A stretch of DNA of 64,000 bases, taken from positions 131,747,875-131,811,874 of the forward strand of contig OU015496.1 of NCBI GenBank assembly GCA_907164885.2. Direction: 5' to 3'. The translations under genes were made by a program, and so were the position numbers. The DNA is from Dolomedes plantarius. Its lineage: Eukaryota > Arthropoda > Arachnida > Araneae > Dolomedidae. The notes below the pieces were generated by a model. It was not told where the DNA came from. It did no database searches and saw only the letters and a program-made list of their open reading frames with translations. Below, piece by piece: positions 24,243-37,303 of this stretch (within the stretch, counting starts at the first letter, position 1; each line of letters begins with the position of its first letter).

Positions 24243-24659
24243 CCCCGAGCAAAGTATCTGTAAAAATAGGTGCAAAGAAATTACCCGTAAAAATCAACAC
24301 TTGGACCGTACAGATGCAGCATCGTTAAACTAAACCTTTCCAGCTTATCACAAACAAGATGATATGAGAAGTCATGAGTGAGATGCAGCTATTACGTCTG
24401 TCTGCACACGAGAATAATAAAATGGACTCGAAAATGCGCGTTAAAGAGTCTGTGTCTTGTCCACGTCTGTCTCTCGATCAATACACTTTAGATACTTAAA
24501 GTAAAATATGCGTTTAAAGTGCTTACCATCAAAAACTAAAGTTTGAACGATGTATAGTGGTTGCGTGCAACAAACTAATCATTGAAATGGGAAAGAAAAA
24601 TAAGCATTAAGAAAAAAATGTTTTTTTAATGTCTTTTGTTGATTCAGTATCTTAGAGTC

Positions 24660-25525
<866 letters not shown>

Positions 25526-25577
25526 AGTACTGTAACTTTCGAATGCTTAAAAACTGTTAAGTATATATACATATATA

Positions 25578-26095
25578 CTAGCTGAATACCCGTGCTTCTC
25601 TACGGAGTACATTCAAATAAAATACAACTGTCAATGTATGCAGTCAATGCAAAAAAAAAACACAAAGTATATTTATAATAAACACAACGGTCAATGTATG
25701 GAATTAATTCCAAAAAAAAATTATAAAATATCGTAACGGATATTTTTATAGACAAAATAATGTAGAAGAAAATATTGAAATAAAATCTAACAGAACATAC
25801 AATATAATATAGTACATTTAATATAGTATATATTGTGGAACCTTTCTTTTACTGCGTTTTAATATTTTTTTCGATAATGTCCAATTGTCTGTCGCCTTAG
25901 AAAATAATTGTAAATTTATTTCGTTAAACACTTGACGCAAAATTAAATTAAGCTATCACAAAAAGAAAAAAAGCCCTGTTATCAGCATTTAATAAATTAA
26001 ATTCTAAAAAATTAATCTTTAAAAATTCACCGAAAATCAGAAAATGGAGGCAAATATTGAAAAAGATTTCATTTTACAGGAATTGTTATATATAT
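25578..26095 (-). mobile_element. Helitron-like repeat family R1, copy a
   Basis: The plus strand begins CTAGCTGAATACCCGTGCTT. Read on the minus strand this is a hairpin (CCGT...ACGG around AGAGAAGC), a short spacer and a terminal CTAG followed by T. That is a Helitron 3' end, like the one at 48048. The body shares blocks with R1 copies at 36521-37190, 45170-45400 and 49888-50570, for example TGTAGAAGAAAATATT, TTTTACTGNNTTTTAATATTTTT and GATTTCATTTTA. The 5' end is not preserved here; the copy runs into a Tigger fragment. Confidence 0.6.
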
Positions 26096-26104
26096 ATACT
26101 GTAA

Positions 26105-26513
26105 AGATGTGGAGGAGCTGGAGGAAGAACACAAAGAAGTCACTACAGAACTGGTTGAGCTGTAGAGTCAACAGGTGAACGCTATCCAGGAAAAGCATTT
26201 GTTAATGATAGGAAGAAAGTTTCCATTGGCATGGTAAAAGAAATTTGCAGCAAGTGGAGTGAATTGCAGGCGTTTATTTAAAACCATCACCCTAATAAAT
26301 CTGTGACCAACAGATCAGTTAATATTATTCTAAATGACAATGTGATGTCCAACTTCTGTGAAATTCTTCAAAAAAGCAAAAGATAAATTTCTTTGTATCG
26401 GTTTCTTCTACCAAAATCAGCTAGCGAGAATGAAAATAGACAAAGAGAAAAAACGCTGAAATTAGAATTGCGTAATGATAAAACGCAAGAGGACTTACCT
26501 TCCAAGCAGTAAC
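26105..26513 (+). pseudogene. Tigger/pogo transposase C-terminal fragment
   Basis: The fragment starts with the acidic tail DVEELEEEHKEVTTELVEL, followed after a stop by SQQVNAIQEK. It continues in another frame as MVKEICSKWSELQAFI, HHPNKSVTNRS, NDNVMSNFCEILQKSKR and a QREK-rich end, stopping at TAA 26511-26513. This order matches the C-terminal tail of Tigger-1/Jerky-like pogo transposases. The CENP-B DNA-binding and DDE domains are absent from the preceding sequence, so it is a 5'-truncated relic with at least two stops and one frameshift. Confidence 0.8.
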
Positions 26514-26814
26514 ATCTGTAGTCGTTCCTCCCTTTTCTACAATCAATCATGTAAATCAGAAATTATGCACTATAAATCTAAAATGCTGTACTCAACAATT
26601 ATCATGTCTGAGTTCTTCATAAAAAGGTCGGTTTTCATTTATATTCACCATTTCTTTATAACTAAACCTATGAAAACAGGTAAAAATAACTACATGCTAG
26701 GGGAGGTGAACGGATTAATTCTTCATCCGTTAATTTATATGAGAAAAACTGATCCGGTTTGCGAACGTTTCGGTTTAGGAATCTAGTCTCGATAAGTCGA
26801 TTACGAATCTAGTC

Positions 26815-28036
26815 TGCGATACGATCGGGCATTGAGTCATACAAGTTCTGTATGATGTCTTGAGACATTTCGTTCCATATTTGCTGTAACCTTGGCTCTA
26901 GTTCGTTCAAACTCGTGGGATGCCCAACTCGTCGTCCCAAATGATCCCAGAAATGCTCGATTGGAGACAAATCTGGGGATCAGGCAGGCCAAGGAAGGGT
27001 AGTAACAGTGCGGAGGCAGTCTTGTGACACCCTTGCCGTATGAGGCCGAGCATTGTCTTGTTGAAAAATGGCTCCTGGGAGCCGTTGCATGAGTGGCAAC
27101 ACATGTGGTTGCAGGATTTCATGAACATACCGCTGGGCTGTCATGGTGCCACGGAACAATACTAGGGGTGACCGTGTACTGTAGGCAATGGCACCCCATA
27201 CCATCACACCAGCTGTGGGAGTGATGTGTCGTTGTACAGCAAAGGCAGGATTGAAGCGTTCACCACGGGCTCTCCACACACGAACACGATTGTCATCACT
27301 GCCGAGATTGAATCTGGATTCGTCGCTAAAGACGACCTGGTTCCATTCCACTGCAGTCCAGTTTCCTCGTGCGCGGCAAAACTCCAAACGGAGGCGTCGA
27401 TGTGTGGGCGTCAAGGGCAGCACACGTAATGGGCGCCGCGATACCAACTGTCCTTTAGCCAGGCGCCTTCGTATGGTTCGAGAAGACACAGATGCCCTTA
27501 GTGAAGGTACTACCTGTGCGTGGATGGCGGCCGATGAAGCAGTTGGCTGTACGCGTGCATTTCTTACGATGTGGCGGTCTTCTCGACGACTAGTCTGTCG
27601 AGGGCGTCCTGAGCCTGGTCTTCGTGTACATGACATCTCTTGGGTCCACTGGTCCCAACACCTCCTCACAACACAGTCAGAGCGGCCTAATTAACGAGCT
27701 ACTCGCTTAGCTGACCACCCAGCTTCCATCATCCCAACGATTCTCCCCCCTCTCAAACTGCGACAACTGCTTATATTGTCTTCGAACACGGCGTAATGGC
27801 ATGTCTATCTCAGCTCTTCCTTTGTAAATGATTCAGCACACTCAAACAAGCTTTGTTTACCTGTTTTATACTCCAGAGAGTACGATGTTCAACGCCCTCT
27901 ACCGGCTATACGTAATGCGCAATCACGCTGCATTTCTAATCATTTGCATATCTTCCCGACATGTACCTTCATTGGAAGTTTCGTTACGATCCCGCAATTA
28001 TTTCTTGGTGCGCTAATTTTTTTGTCCATGAGTGTA
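26815..28036 (-). mobile_element. Tc1-type element, family 2, 3'-truncated
   Basis: The right end (GCTAATTTTTTTGTCCATGA, then GTGTA at 28036) is the inverse of the terminus at 37299. Similarity to the 37299-38664 copy runs from there down to about 26825, then stops abruptly within the transposase C-terminus. The left terminal repeat is missing and the sequence continues into non-Tc1 DNA containing GGAATCTAGTCTCG and GAATCTAGTCTGCG. The family is the same as the 37.3-kb copy, in the opposite orientation. Confidence 0.88.
26820..27802 (-). pseudogene. Tc1 transposase pseudogene (family 2)
   Basis: The start codon at 27802 begins MPLRRVRRQYKQLSQFERG. One extra G in a G-run shifts the frame about 20 codons in, and the Gln before LGRSD is a stop (TAA). 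The largest intact frame (26980-27669, 229 codons) covers the second HTH (GRPRQTSRREDR), the first catalytic Asp (FSDESRFNLGSDD) and the second (FQQDNARPHTARV). It ends at a TGA replacing Arg just before SPDLSPIEH, where the catalytic Glu is encoded. The last ~20 residues are lost. This copy keeps the stretch that is deleted in the 37.5-kb copy. Confidence 0.9.
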
Positions 28037-28111
28037 TTATTGAATACAACTACGTTTATTCCCGGTGTGATATGCCGGCTCCGGCCATCATTCCCGCCGG
28101 GCCGGTATATT

Positions 28112-28204
<93 letters not shown>
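28112..28204. repeat. (CA)n-(TA)n compound microsatellite
   Basis: A run of CA dinucleotides is followed by ~70 bp of TA. The alternating THTHT/IYIYI open frames across it are composition artefacts. Confidence 0.95.
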
Positions 28205-28459
28205 GTATGAATAACAGGCCTTGAATTGTACCCTGTAAAATAAAACGTTGGAAAGAAACTGAGCGCCGCAAATGAATCAAAACTTAATGATTTGCATATT
28301 AAGCACTAGACTCGGTGATCATAAAGGCTTCGAAAAGAATAGACATTTCTAGTAACGAGATGCAAAGCGTTATGTGATGTTCTGTTATATCGCGAACTTA
28401 ATCGATTTCACGTAACTGAGTGCCTCAAAATATAACTAAACTTTGAGCTTCTTATGGGT

Positions 28460-31300
28460 ATTATTCCATTGTTTTCAGATGAAATATCAACGTGCATATA
28501 CATGCAGAACTTTACAGTAAGGCCAATTATTGTTTTCTTTGTAGTCACCCCTATCAGTGTCAGACGAGAGTCACCCAGCTATTTAATAGTTGTTGTTACG
28601 GGCAGTTACAAACAGATAGCGGTTTTCAGATGCAGTATTGTTTGCCCAGCCTCTAAACGGCTGACAGTTTCCACTTCAAATATTCGTCCAATTGATACTT
28701 CTGAGCTATACAGAACTGTTTTCAGTCGATACACATCAAAAGCAAAGCCTGAATCGCAGAAGTTCTCAGGAATGCATACGTATTTCTAGTAAAAACGGGT
28801 CACTTTGCACTTCATGGATGCAGTTTTGGTAGTCGCTATTATACAATGCCTGTAATCTTTTTAGAATGATAGAGCGAAACTTTAATATAATGGTGAAGAA
28901 TTGATGAGTACAATCAAGCACAAATTGCCATTTACTGACTTTATAGTAAGGTACGCTATTATTTTGTTGATAGTCATCTCTATCAATTAAAAACTGGAGC
29001 CACTGTATCGGACTGCATAATACATGGTTATAGTTTGGGCAATTTCTATAATATAAAGGGCTACTATTTTTTATAAGATGATAAACCACAACCGTAATAT
29101 GAAGATGGAGTTTTCGTGACTACAGTGAAGCACAAACGGATTCATAGCTTCGTTGTTGCAGTTTTCAGTACTTTCTTCGCTATTTATTAAATCTCCTAAT
29201 AGCAGATTACGCCATTGTGTATTATACATTCATCAATTAATTCTTATAATACATTTAGTTTCAGTATTCAAAGCATTTGTGAATAGAAGCAAATTATTAC
29301 ACTTTGTTTAAAAAAAAGTGTTTCATCGATTACTGTCACAATAAACTTATTTAATTATTAAAGACACAAAGGTAGTTAAAAATTTACAATTCCTGTAAGT
29401 TAGAAAATAGGAAACAATTACTTTCCGAAATATCTCATTTTCTGGATATTTCATAAAGAGATACCAGAAAACAAACGAAAATGAATTTTCCTTTCAAGGA
29501 TGTAATCTCATTATGATATGAACAGGGTGGTCATGAAAAAACTTTTGGTCATAAAAACACTTTAAAACACGATCGAGACGCACGTAGGAAATTTGCATAT
29601 GACAGAGGCAAGACACCAATCACTGATGCTAACATAGATCAGACAAAGAAAACTTTTATTTAGATTACACATTTTACACATGGGTGCTATCATCGTGTTT
29701 TTGTCGGCCTTCCGCAGAGCTGTTTCTTGTGCGTGTATAACGCGTCCGTTTTTGTGATAAACGTACCGTTCCAACGCTCTTTAGGGTTTTCGCATGCGCT
29801 GAGCATTTTGCGATGGGAAAGAATGGGCGTTGCCATTCGAAAATTTTGAGTTTTTATACCTATAACCATAACAGTGAGCGCCATGTTGTTGCCGTTCTCA
29901 GAATCCCGAGCTCATACCTCTGAATGACTATATATGAAATCTCATATCGATCGATTGAACAGAACAGCCACTGGAGGTCCATATACCACTACCGAAGTTT
30001 TTTTTTTGCCACCCTGTATATTACCCAATAATTTTTTGATATATGTAGCTGTCTTTTTTTTCTATTTAAGATATTTATTTAACTGACTATATTACCATTT
30101 ATTTCTATTATACGTGTCCGTAAACATCGCTAGTGTAGTAATTATTGGGTAAAATATCAAGGGAAGTTAATGCCTTATATTCAAATGTGATGTTATTTCA
30201 TTACGATGCCAATTTTAGTAAAAATATGGTTTGTGCCATATAATTTGTTTACTTACATCACCAAAAGTTCACTGTTGCAAATCGCATGCTTTATAACATT
30301 GAAGTTTGAAATACATCCTAATTTTGTAATTAAGAATTAATTTTTAACTCAAAAATTGCAGTTTTGGATTTTTTAATATCTTCATTCCTGCTTCATAATA
30401 ATGTAAAGAAACCTAAAATGAAACTTAAATATACTTCTACTAAATCTATTTTACATCCGAGAACTAGGCTCAAAAGAGTAAATATTAATCTACCTTAAAT
30501 AGCTACCTTAAATTTAATATCTTTCTTTCAAATACCACATTGTTTTGTTACGATGCCAATGTCAGTAGAAATAGGGTCTTCTCTATACAATTTCTATACT
30601 TTCAGTTATGTTCAGTGTCCAAATCAAAATATGGTGTACGGTAAAGCTTGAAGCAAATACTATCTCCATAATTATAGGGAAGCTATTTTTAATAGACGCA
30701 GAAATTACAGACTTGGGTTTTTGTGAGGCGAAAATTTTTAACATTTTCACGCTCCCTTAATTATAATGTAAATTAACCCAAAAACAAAGTGAAATATATT
30801 TCTACTAAATGTAATTTCCATCGTTGGACTAGTCTCAAAAGAGTAAATATTTATCAACCTTAAAGGTAGTGTAGTTGTTCCTAATTCGTTAAATGCAAAA
30901 ACAATACAGAATATATCAGGCGTTAACAACAGTGTTTGAATAGTATACAGAGGAAAGTAATTAATTAGTTCGTCGTTCTAAAAAAATATATTCATGAATA
31001 CTCAGTTAGAATAAATTGGCCCTAATAATATCTTACCTTTTGAAGACAAAGAGATGTAAGAAAATAATTTTGGGACAAAAACATGCAATTAAGATAAACA
31101 CGTGAAAAAAAAATTATCGTCTTATATCGCTTCTCATTTCTATTCATAGATCACCTGAGAAATCTCGCGTTTTTGATACGGCATAATTCGAAATTACAGT
31201 AATTATTGGGAAAATAATGGGAGTTATAGATAAACTATTTTCGGTGAAAAACGCATAAAAATAATTTATATTATATTTTCCCAGAAATATCTGAGTTATT
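28460..31300 (-). repeat. Satellite-like segment, arm 1 of an inverted duplication
   Basis: Reverse-complemented, this stretch follows the same block order as 55.3-59.47 kb. Shared blocks include GTTAACGCCT, TTTAAGGTNGATAAATATTTA, CTAGTCNNNNGATGGAAATTACATTT, CATGTTTTTGTC, ACGACGAACTAATTAATTA, TTTCTNGTATCT, TTTATTGTGACAGTAATCGAT and GTTTGTGCTTCA. Within the arm, two partial copies of a ~400-bp block repeat in direct orientation (for example GTTACGATGCCAAT near 30205 and 30548). The arm is interrupted by a MITE at 29521-30018. No coding frame is conserved. Confidence 0.8.
29521..30018. mobile_element. MITE with TACAGGGTG-type ends (~498 bp)
   Basis: The left end AACAGGGTGGTCATGAAAAA and right end TTTTTTTTTGCCACCCTGTA are inverted repeats. 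The insert is GC-richer than its host and absent from the corresponding place in arm 2 of the inverted duplication (near 58990). Two short overlapping minus-strand frames (29562-29774, 29690-29884) have no catalytic motifs. The ends resemble those of the long-TIR element at 22252, so the same transposase class could have moved it. Confidence 0.75.
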
Positions 31301-31657
31301 TTTGATTATTGATATCTATTGATAAAAACTGAAATTGCAAATTTTCTTTTCATTTTCGTTTTACGGGTCAATTCATTAACTAGAATGTATAATTAGGAAA
31401 ATATAAAGGATTAACTTTAATGAGTGGATAGATTTTTGTACAAATGAAAACTAAAAATTCAGAATGTACTTCATAACATTCAAATTATCATATAAAATAA
31501 TATAAAGAGCTATCATTTATAATTAATACAGTAATACAGTGATATTCAATTATGTTTTTATGCTTTAGGGCGATGAGTTTCAATATCGACAATTCATTTG
31601 AATCGTATGCCGCACTATTAGTGAAAGAAAGATTGGAACACATAGATACTTTATATA

Positions 31658-31819
31658 TACAGTGAGACTACTCTAGCTGGCCAACCCTATAATCGGCCAT
31701 ATTTTGAACCGAATCAAAACTCGATAGAGCAAATGTTATGGAAGAAACACCTTTCGACGGCCACCCCTGAAAACTTTTTTTCGGAACCATTACCGGCCGC
31801 CATAGAGAAGTTACACTGT
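31658..31819. mobile_element. Small Tigger-type MITE (~160 bp)
   Basis: It starts TACAGTGAGACTACTCTAGC. The right end, reverse-complemented, reads ACAGTGTAACTTCTCTATGG. CAGTG-type ends with CTCT follow the pogo/Tigger pattern. A related element lies 100 bp downstream. Confidence 0.65.
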
Positions 31820-31844
31820 GTTTACTTACTTACACACACACACA

Positions 31845-31846
31845 CA

Positions 31847-31911
<65 letters not shown>

Positions 31912-31920
31912 GTATATATA
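31845..31920. repeat. (TA)n microsatellite
   Basis: About 65 bp of TA between two small Tigger-type MITEs, preceded by (CA)n. Confidence 0.95.
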
Positions 31921-31998
31921 CAGTGAAACCTCTTTCCGGTCTTTCCTTATAACGACCACTTTCTTCGGAAGCATTATTGGCCGCCATAGAAATCACTG
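31921..31998. mobile_element. Tiny Tigger-type MITE (78 bp)
   Basis: The ends are CAGTGAAACCTCTTTCCGGT and GGCCGCCATAGAAATCACTG. Reverse-complementing the right end gives CAGTGATTTCTATGGCGGCC. The interior shares CTTCGGAAGCATTATTGG with the MITE at 31658. Confidence 0.6.
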
Positions 31999-32694
31999 GG
32001 TATTCATCGGCTACCCGTGAAGACAGCAACTTGTTTTCGGAAACAAGTCTGGTGGCCGTAGGAAAGTTGTTGTAACGGTTTTTGCTTGCAGTATAAATAT
32101 TTGTAAAGGCTTTGCAGTCAATCTTCCTCCCCATAGATTTCGATTCCTGGAATGGCTTTGTCGCAGTGTGTGGTGTAGGTAGGCAATCACCTTCACCACC
32201 TGTCTAGATTATTTTCTGTCGCCTTTGGGTTCCTGACCATCGTTAAATCTTCTTCACGGACCCCATTTGAGGGTGAAGGTTTAGGGGGTCTGATTGCTAT
32301 CATGGCGAGGTCAGAACTTCATTACGTCCCAGTTACTAGGGGTATGAGTGTTGTCCAAATTTTCTTGGTACGCTTTGTTTTTGTTGGTGGTTTTCTGGAG
32401 GCACACATTTTCTGGCAATCATTACTTTATAAGGGCTGACCACAGTGGCAATAAGATTTTTTTAGGGGGGGGGGGTGATGCCCTATTTCCACAGGCTAAG
32501 AAAGTCGATGTGTTAGTATGTCAGAAAATAAAGTCTTGAAAACGACTTCAAAGTGGAGTTTTGTTGCTCCGGAGTCTTGGTTAACCAAAATAGCTAACTT
32601 TCTCCCTTCTTTCTACACAGCACAATGCCCTACGAAATAGAAGAGTAATGTCTCCATAACAAAGTTTTAATGTTTATATACACACACACACGCA

Positions 32695-32733
<39 letters not shown>

Positions 32734-32950
32734 GTATATATATATATATATTACAAGAAAAATGTGCATTTTCTTCTAATATACGAAATCACTTTCATAT
32801 CAACAAATTTAAATATAAATCACATTACAACAAATTACTTACATTCATAAATGAAAATTATTATCGATTAAAAAATATCAATAAATTAAATTTTACTAGA
32901 TTTAATTATTAAACAAAATTTGCATACCTTTAAATACAAACGCAATTGAT
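31999..32950. other. No gene seen; GC-average segment and (TA)n
   Basis: At 32000-32640 composition is closer to 42% G+C. Part of it (32020-32080) again resembles the small MITEs (TTTTCGGAAACAAG...GTGGCCGTAGG). A pyrimidine-rich tract ending TTTCTACACAG near 32622 looks like a splice acceptor, but the frames after it close within a few codons. A (TA)n tract lies at about 32697-32752, followed by AT-rich sequence. Confidence 0.4.
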
Positions 32951-34464
32951 TTACATTTTTGTAAAAAACTTTGGAATGTCTCGTTGCGCAATAAATTTAG
33001 AAGGAAATTCATCATAAAAGTGTTCACACTTATTAAGTTCACTAAATACAGCCTCCGAGACATTTTCTGCGAATTGAAGACCACGACGGATTACATCAAC
33101 TGCTGCGCGCATTTCTTTTTTAGAAGGATTAACAATTTCTGCTTTAGTTACAGTCTTTTCATCTTCTTGGATGTCAGTTTGTTCTTCCTGAAAGGAGTTT
33201 ATGATGTCGTCATCTGTGGGGTAATCGGAAACATTGATGCATTCATCAACGTTTAAAAAATCTCTAAGGGAAGTTTCATCTTTGATACGGCATCGCTTTT
33301 GTAACTGTTCCCAACATTGTTCGATTTGTGGCACTACATTTTCTTCTTCGATTAGAGGTGAATCAATAAAACCAGCTTTTGCAAAGCAATTTTTAAAGTG
33401 ACTTCTGACACATCGTTTTCCCACACCTTAGCTATCTCTGCTATACAGATTCTTAAATCAATCACCTTATCTGAAGATTGTTCATTTTCCAAAGCAGTAA
33501 TAATTCTTCTAAGAATGCGTTTACGATAATGAACTTTAAGATTTTTTATAATGCCTTGATCCATTGGCTGCAATTTCGAAGTAGTGTTGGGCGGAAGAAA
33601 AATCAAATTCGCATGTGATAGTTTTGCTGACACATCGGGATGAGCTAGAAAATTATCGACAAGAGCAATTTTTCTTTTCTCCCGAATCATTTTTTAATTT
33701 AGATTCATCACCCAATCCTCAAAAATATAACTTGTAATCCAAGACTTTGTATTAGAACGATAATTGACTTCTAATGACTTAACCTTTGAAGCATCTAGGT
33801 CGTATACTTTTCCCTATCACCAATAATTTAAGTTTTTCTTTGCCGCTCATATTAGCACCTATCAAAACGGTAATCCTATCTTTGCTATTTTTACCTCCAT
33901 AGCAATCATGACCTTTGAAAGTAAGGGTTTTGTTTGGCAAACACCGAAAGAAAAGACTTGTTTCATCGACGTTAAAAATGCTATCGGGAGTGTACTCTTC
34001 TAAAGTCTTTTTTAAAACTGTATCTTTCCATTCATCGCAATCAGCTTCTTTGACGCTTCCACTTTTCTCCGAAATAATATTTTCTTTTATAGCATTTCGT
34101 CTCTTAATTTTATCTAACTAACCACAGCTTGCTTGGAAAACATCTTGTCCCAAGCGGTGTGCAAACTCTAATGCTTTCTCTTTTATAAGTGGACCAGATA
34201 TTGGTAAATTTTTGTCACGAATGCTTTTTATCCATTTTAAAACGGCTTCGGCAGTTTTATCATAATTACACGTTTTCAAACGTTTCCTGTCAGGTCCGAC
34301 GTTTTCAAAAGATTTCATGACGAGTTCCCGGTTTTTTATAATCGTTGAAACTGTGCTAGGTGGAGCACCAAATTGAACTGAAATATCCTTTTTACACATT
34401 CCAGTATCCACATTTTTCAATAATTCCACTTTTCAGCAACACTAAGAGATTTTCCTTTGGGCAT
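32951..34464 (-). pseudogene. Tigger (pogo-family) transposase pseudogene
   Basis: It starts at the ATG at 34464 (MPKGKSLSVAEKW), loses one base a few codons later, and continues as an HTH/CENP-B DNA-binding region (CKKDISVQFGAPPSTVSTII, then EKALEFAHRLG). The DDE domain follows: first Asp in IFNVDETSLFF near 33975, second in LVDNFLAHPD, third in LQPMDQGII. There are 31 residues between the second and third Asp. The tail (EEENVVPQIEQCWEQL, then TDIQEDEK) has the usual acidic Tigger character. A stop interrupts at 34118, another frame change lies near 33700, and a third at about 33420. Length is close to an intact 480-500-residue protein. Confidence 0.88.
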
Positions 34465-34927
34465 CGTGATCACTGCGTTAAAAAAACGAGTCAAAATTGG
34501 CTCTGGAAAACGCTTTGTCAATTCAACAATAAGAACCAGAACATTCCATCGGCAAAGAATGGGGAAGAAAAGTGAAGAATCGAGACCACCAATAAACGAT
34601 GACCTAACGTTTCTCTTTAAAACCGGAAATGAAGCATGTTTTACAGTGGTGGGATGTGGAGACAATTTTCTTTTTATCTGAGCCTAGATGACCTGTCAGT
34701 GTCACACTGACTGACAGATTTTTTGCCTTCTTTCGATGCCCTGCACTTCTTTACGGGAGATAAAAATCACCTGCCACGTTAAGAATCTTTTGGAAAAAAA
34801 ATCCGATATATAGAAATTTCTTTCGTTATATAGAGATAGTCTCTCTACCTAGTAAAAACGGGGATTCACCAACTGTTCAATATATAGAGACTTTCAATAT
34901 ATGGAAGTTCGATATATAGAGGTCCGA

Positions 34928-34931
<4 letters not shown>
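32951..34931 (-). mobile_element. Tigger/pogo element
   Basis: The transposase region is followed, on its 5' side, by a terminal region at 34770-34931. Reverse-complemented this begins TAGTCGGACCTCTATATATC and contains repeated CTATATAT/GAAC blocks, as in pogo-type terminal repeats (usual start CAGT). The matching terminus on the other side was not found; the element is probably truncated near 32900. Confidence 0.7.
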
Positions 34932-34972
<41 letters not shown>

Positions 34973-36127
34973 ATATCATATATATATATATTTGATTTTA
35001 TTACGAAACGTTCGATAGTTGGTATATTTCAGTAATGATTTTAATTCCCCCTGATCTTCAGCCTCTAGACTTGAAACTTCTGTGTGTAAGGTCCCATACA
35101 TGATTATAATATTGCGAGGTCGAGAAGAAACTACGTGTTCAAAATGACGTAAGAATGTATAAACAGTACTATCATGATCAAAGTAATAGTTGGGGATGAA
35201 ACATATTGAATTCTCAAAAGCCTCTTCTCCTTTGAGTTCCGTTTTGATGTAAGAAGTATTGAGTAAATATATTTCAGTATATATGTTGAAGAACATAAGG
35301 GGGAGTTTAGAAAATTGTTTGGAAATGAGTACCTTGGACAAAAATGTTACATCAGATTTGTAGTTTATTCTTAAAGTAGGAGTCTATTTTTTATATTTAT
35401 TCTTGCTAACAAAATGAGAGATTTATATTCACCAACTAAAATATTTCGTCCTTCAAATATATATTTTATTATATATTTTATATACTTTTACCCCTTCTAA
35501 GTAGTCTCACCAGTGAGCAATCCACCGAATATATTTGTGAGCCCGGAAATTTCGGACAAGCTAAAATATATGTAATCTAGATCTTGCAAAATACATCGTT
35601 GAAAGGAATAAATATGGCAATAAATTTGGAGCCTTTAAGTGTGTTTATATTTTTAATTTTAATAAATAATGCCTAAATTTAAATTCAATGGAAATATGAA
35701 TATGTGTTTGGAATGATACCAAGGACTATGGGTGTAACTCGGTGTGCTCAAACTTTGGGACAAGATCCACAGGGAGTTCGCAAATTTCAAATCGTAGTCG
35801 CAAACACTGAAGTAGTTTCTTATCATATTTAAATCTTTAAATAAAAATATTCTTTTAACTTTCTATTAATATTTTTTGAAACATTATAATTAATTTTTCT
35901 TTGATATGTTAAAAAATATATGATATTGGAAGGTAAAGTGTCAAACAATCTTGTAAAGGTTAATAAGATTATATTTACATTGCTTCTGTTCCCTTTTTCC
36001 TATTTGAATGACACTAGTAGCTATAAAAACCAAACATTGACCAAGCCTCAAGACGATGATAATATCAGAGTAGCACTCTCAAATATGCCACAAAATATTG
36101 AACAAATATTACCTTAATCCAGACTAC
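34932..36127. other. No gene seen; (TA)n at left edge
   Basis: (TA)n at 34932-34990. The minus-strand frame 34976-35341 (121 codons) lacks any recognisable domain. The rest is AT-rich. Confidence 0.4.
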
Positions 36128-36262
36128 CCCTTCTTATTCATTTTTTTCTAGTTTAATTTTATATAAATAAATGAAGTATTTTCAATGTTTTAATATAAAT
36201 CTCATTATTTTGAAGTGGTGCTATATTTTTAAATTTTCGATATATTTTATCTTAATTAAATA

Positions 36263-36313
<51 letters not shown>

Positions 36314-36570
36314 CAATTCCGTAACTGACTGAATGAAATAACGTACAGACCAAACCGCCTTCTTATTCATTTTTTTCTAGTTTAATTTTATATAAATAAA
36401 TGAAGTATTTTCAATGTTTTAATATAAATCTCATTATATTGAAGTGGTGCTATATTTTTAAATTTTCGATATATTTTATCTTAATTAAATACAAATATAG
36501 CTATATATATATATATATATATAACAATTCCGTAACTGACTGAATGGAATAACGTACAGACCAAACCGCC
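36128..36570. repeat. Recent tandem duplication, ~210-230 bp units
   Basis: Unit 1 (36128-36358) and unit 2 (36359-36570) are almost identical from CTTCTTATTCATTTTTTTCT to GACCAAACCGCC. They differ by length of the internal (TA)n tract and a few substitutions. Each unit ends with the first ~50 bp of an R1 repeat (AACAATTCCGTAACTGACTG), so the duplication occurred after R1 insertion. Confidence 0.9.
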
Positions 36571-37190
36571 TAAAGGGTTGACATTTTTGCATAGCGATTC
36601 TTCTTATAGTATAGGGGTGCAGAAAGATTTTTGAAAAATAATTCTTAGGTTTTTTAAAATTAAATCTTTAAGCTTTTTCTGTAACTTTTTTAAAGTTTGC
36701 ATTTAAAATAATGCATTGAGGGTTATAAAATTTATATCACGAGAAAGATGTTAAAATTTCCTTCAAAATGAAACCTCTTTCGAATCTTTACCTCCATTTT
36801 CTGATTTTTGGTGAGTTTTTAAATATTAATTTTTAGAATTTTATTTATTAAATATTGTTCACGTGGTTTCTTTTTTTTGTAATACTTCAATATAATTTTG
36901 CTTCACGTGCATAACAACGAAATAGACAATAAAATATTTTTTTCTTGCTAACGCGGCAGACGATTGGACATTATCCCAAAAATATTAAAATACAGTAAAA
37001 GATATGTTCCCCAAACTGTAATGTATTAACTGCACTATATTCTTCAGTAAGTTCTATTAGATTTAATTTGAAAACTTTCTTCTTCTTTATTTTGTCTGTA
37101 AAAATATCCGCTACGATTTTTTCATAAATATATTGTTAGTTTTTTTTCCTCTGTTGCATTCATAGATCGTTATAAATAAATAAATAAATA
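36521..37190 (+). mobile_element. Helitron-like repeat family R1, copy d
   Basis: This is the reverse-orientation counterpart of R1 copies a, b and c. It starts AACAATTCCGTAACTGACTG and runs through GTACAGACCAAACCG, ATCACGAGAAAGAT and ATTTTTGGTGAGTTTTTAAA to AAAATATCCGCTACGATTTTT near 37100. The CTAG terminus is not preserved; AAATAAATA and then (TA)n follow. Confidence 0.6.
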
Positions 37191-37207
37191 TATACATACA
37201 TATATAC

Positions 37208-37300
<93 letters not shown>
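37191..37300. repeat. (TA)n/(TACA)n microsatellite, ~110 bp
   Basis: Nearly pure TA up to the left terminus of the Tc1 element at 37299, with three TACATA variants at its left end. Confidence 0.97.

Positions 37301-37303
<3 letters not shown>

Noticed and set aside
27188..27694. Plus-strand open frames of 67-168 codons overlapping the Tc1 transposase
   Set aside because: Antisense shadows of the minus-strand transposase; the same shadows appear opposite the 37.5-kb copy.
28112..28224. Open frames of alternating HTHTHT and IYIYIY residues (also at 31.8, 32.7, 37.2, 41.4 and 61.3 kb)
   Set aside because: They are translations of (CA)n and (TA)n microsatellites, with no start context or other coding signal.
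32560..32650. Splice acceptor and short exon
   Set aside because: A pyrimidine tract and CAG are present but the frames after it close at once and no donor or second exon is visible.
34976..35341. 121-codon minus-strand frame as a host gene
   Set aside because: No recognised domain, AT-driven composition, and it begins inside a TA tract.
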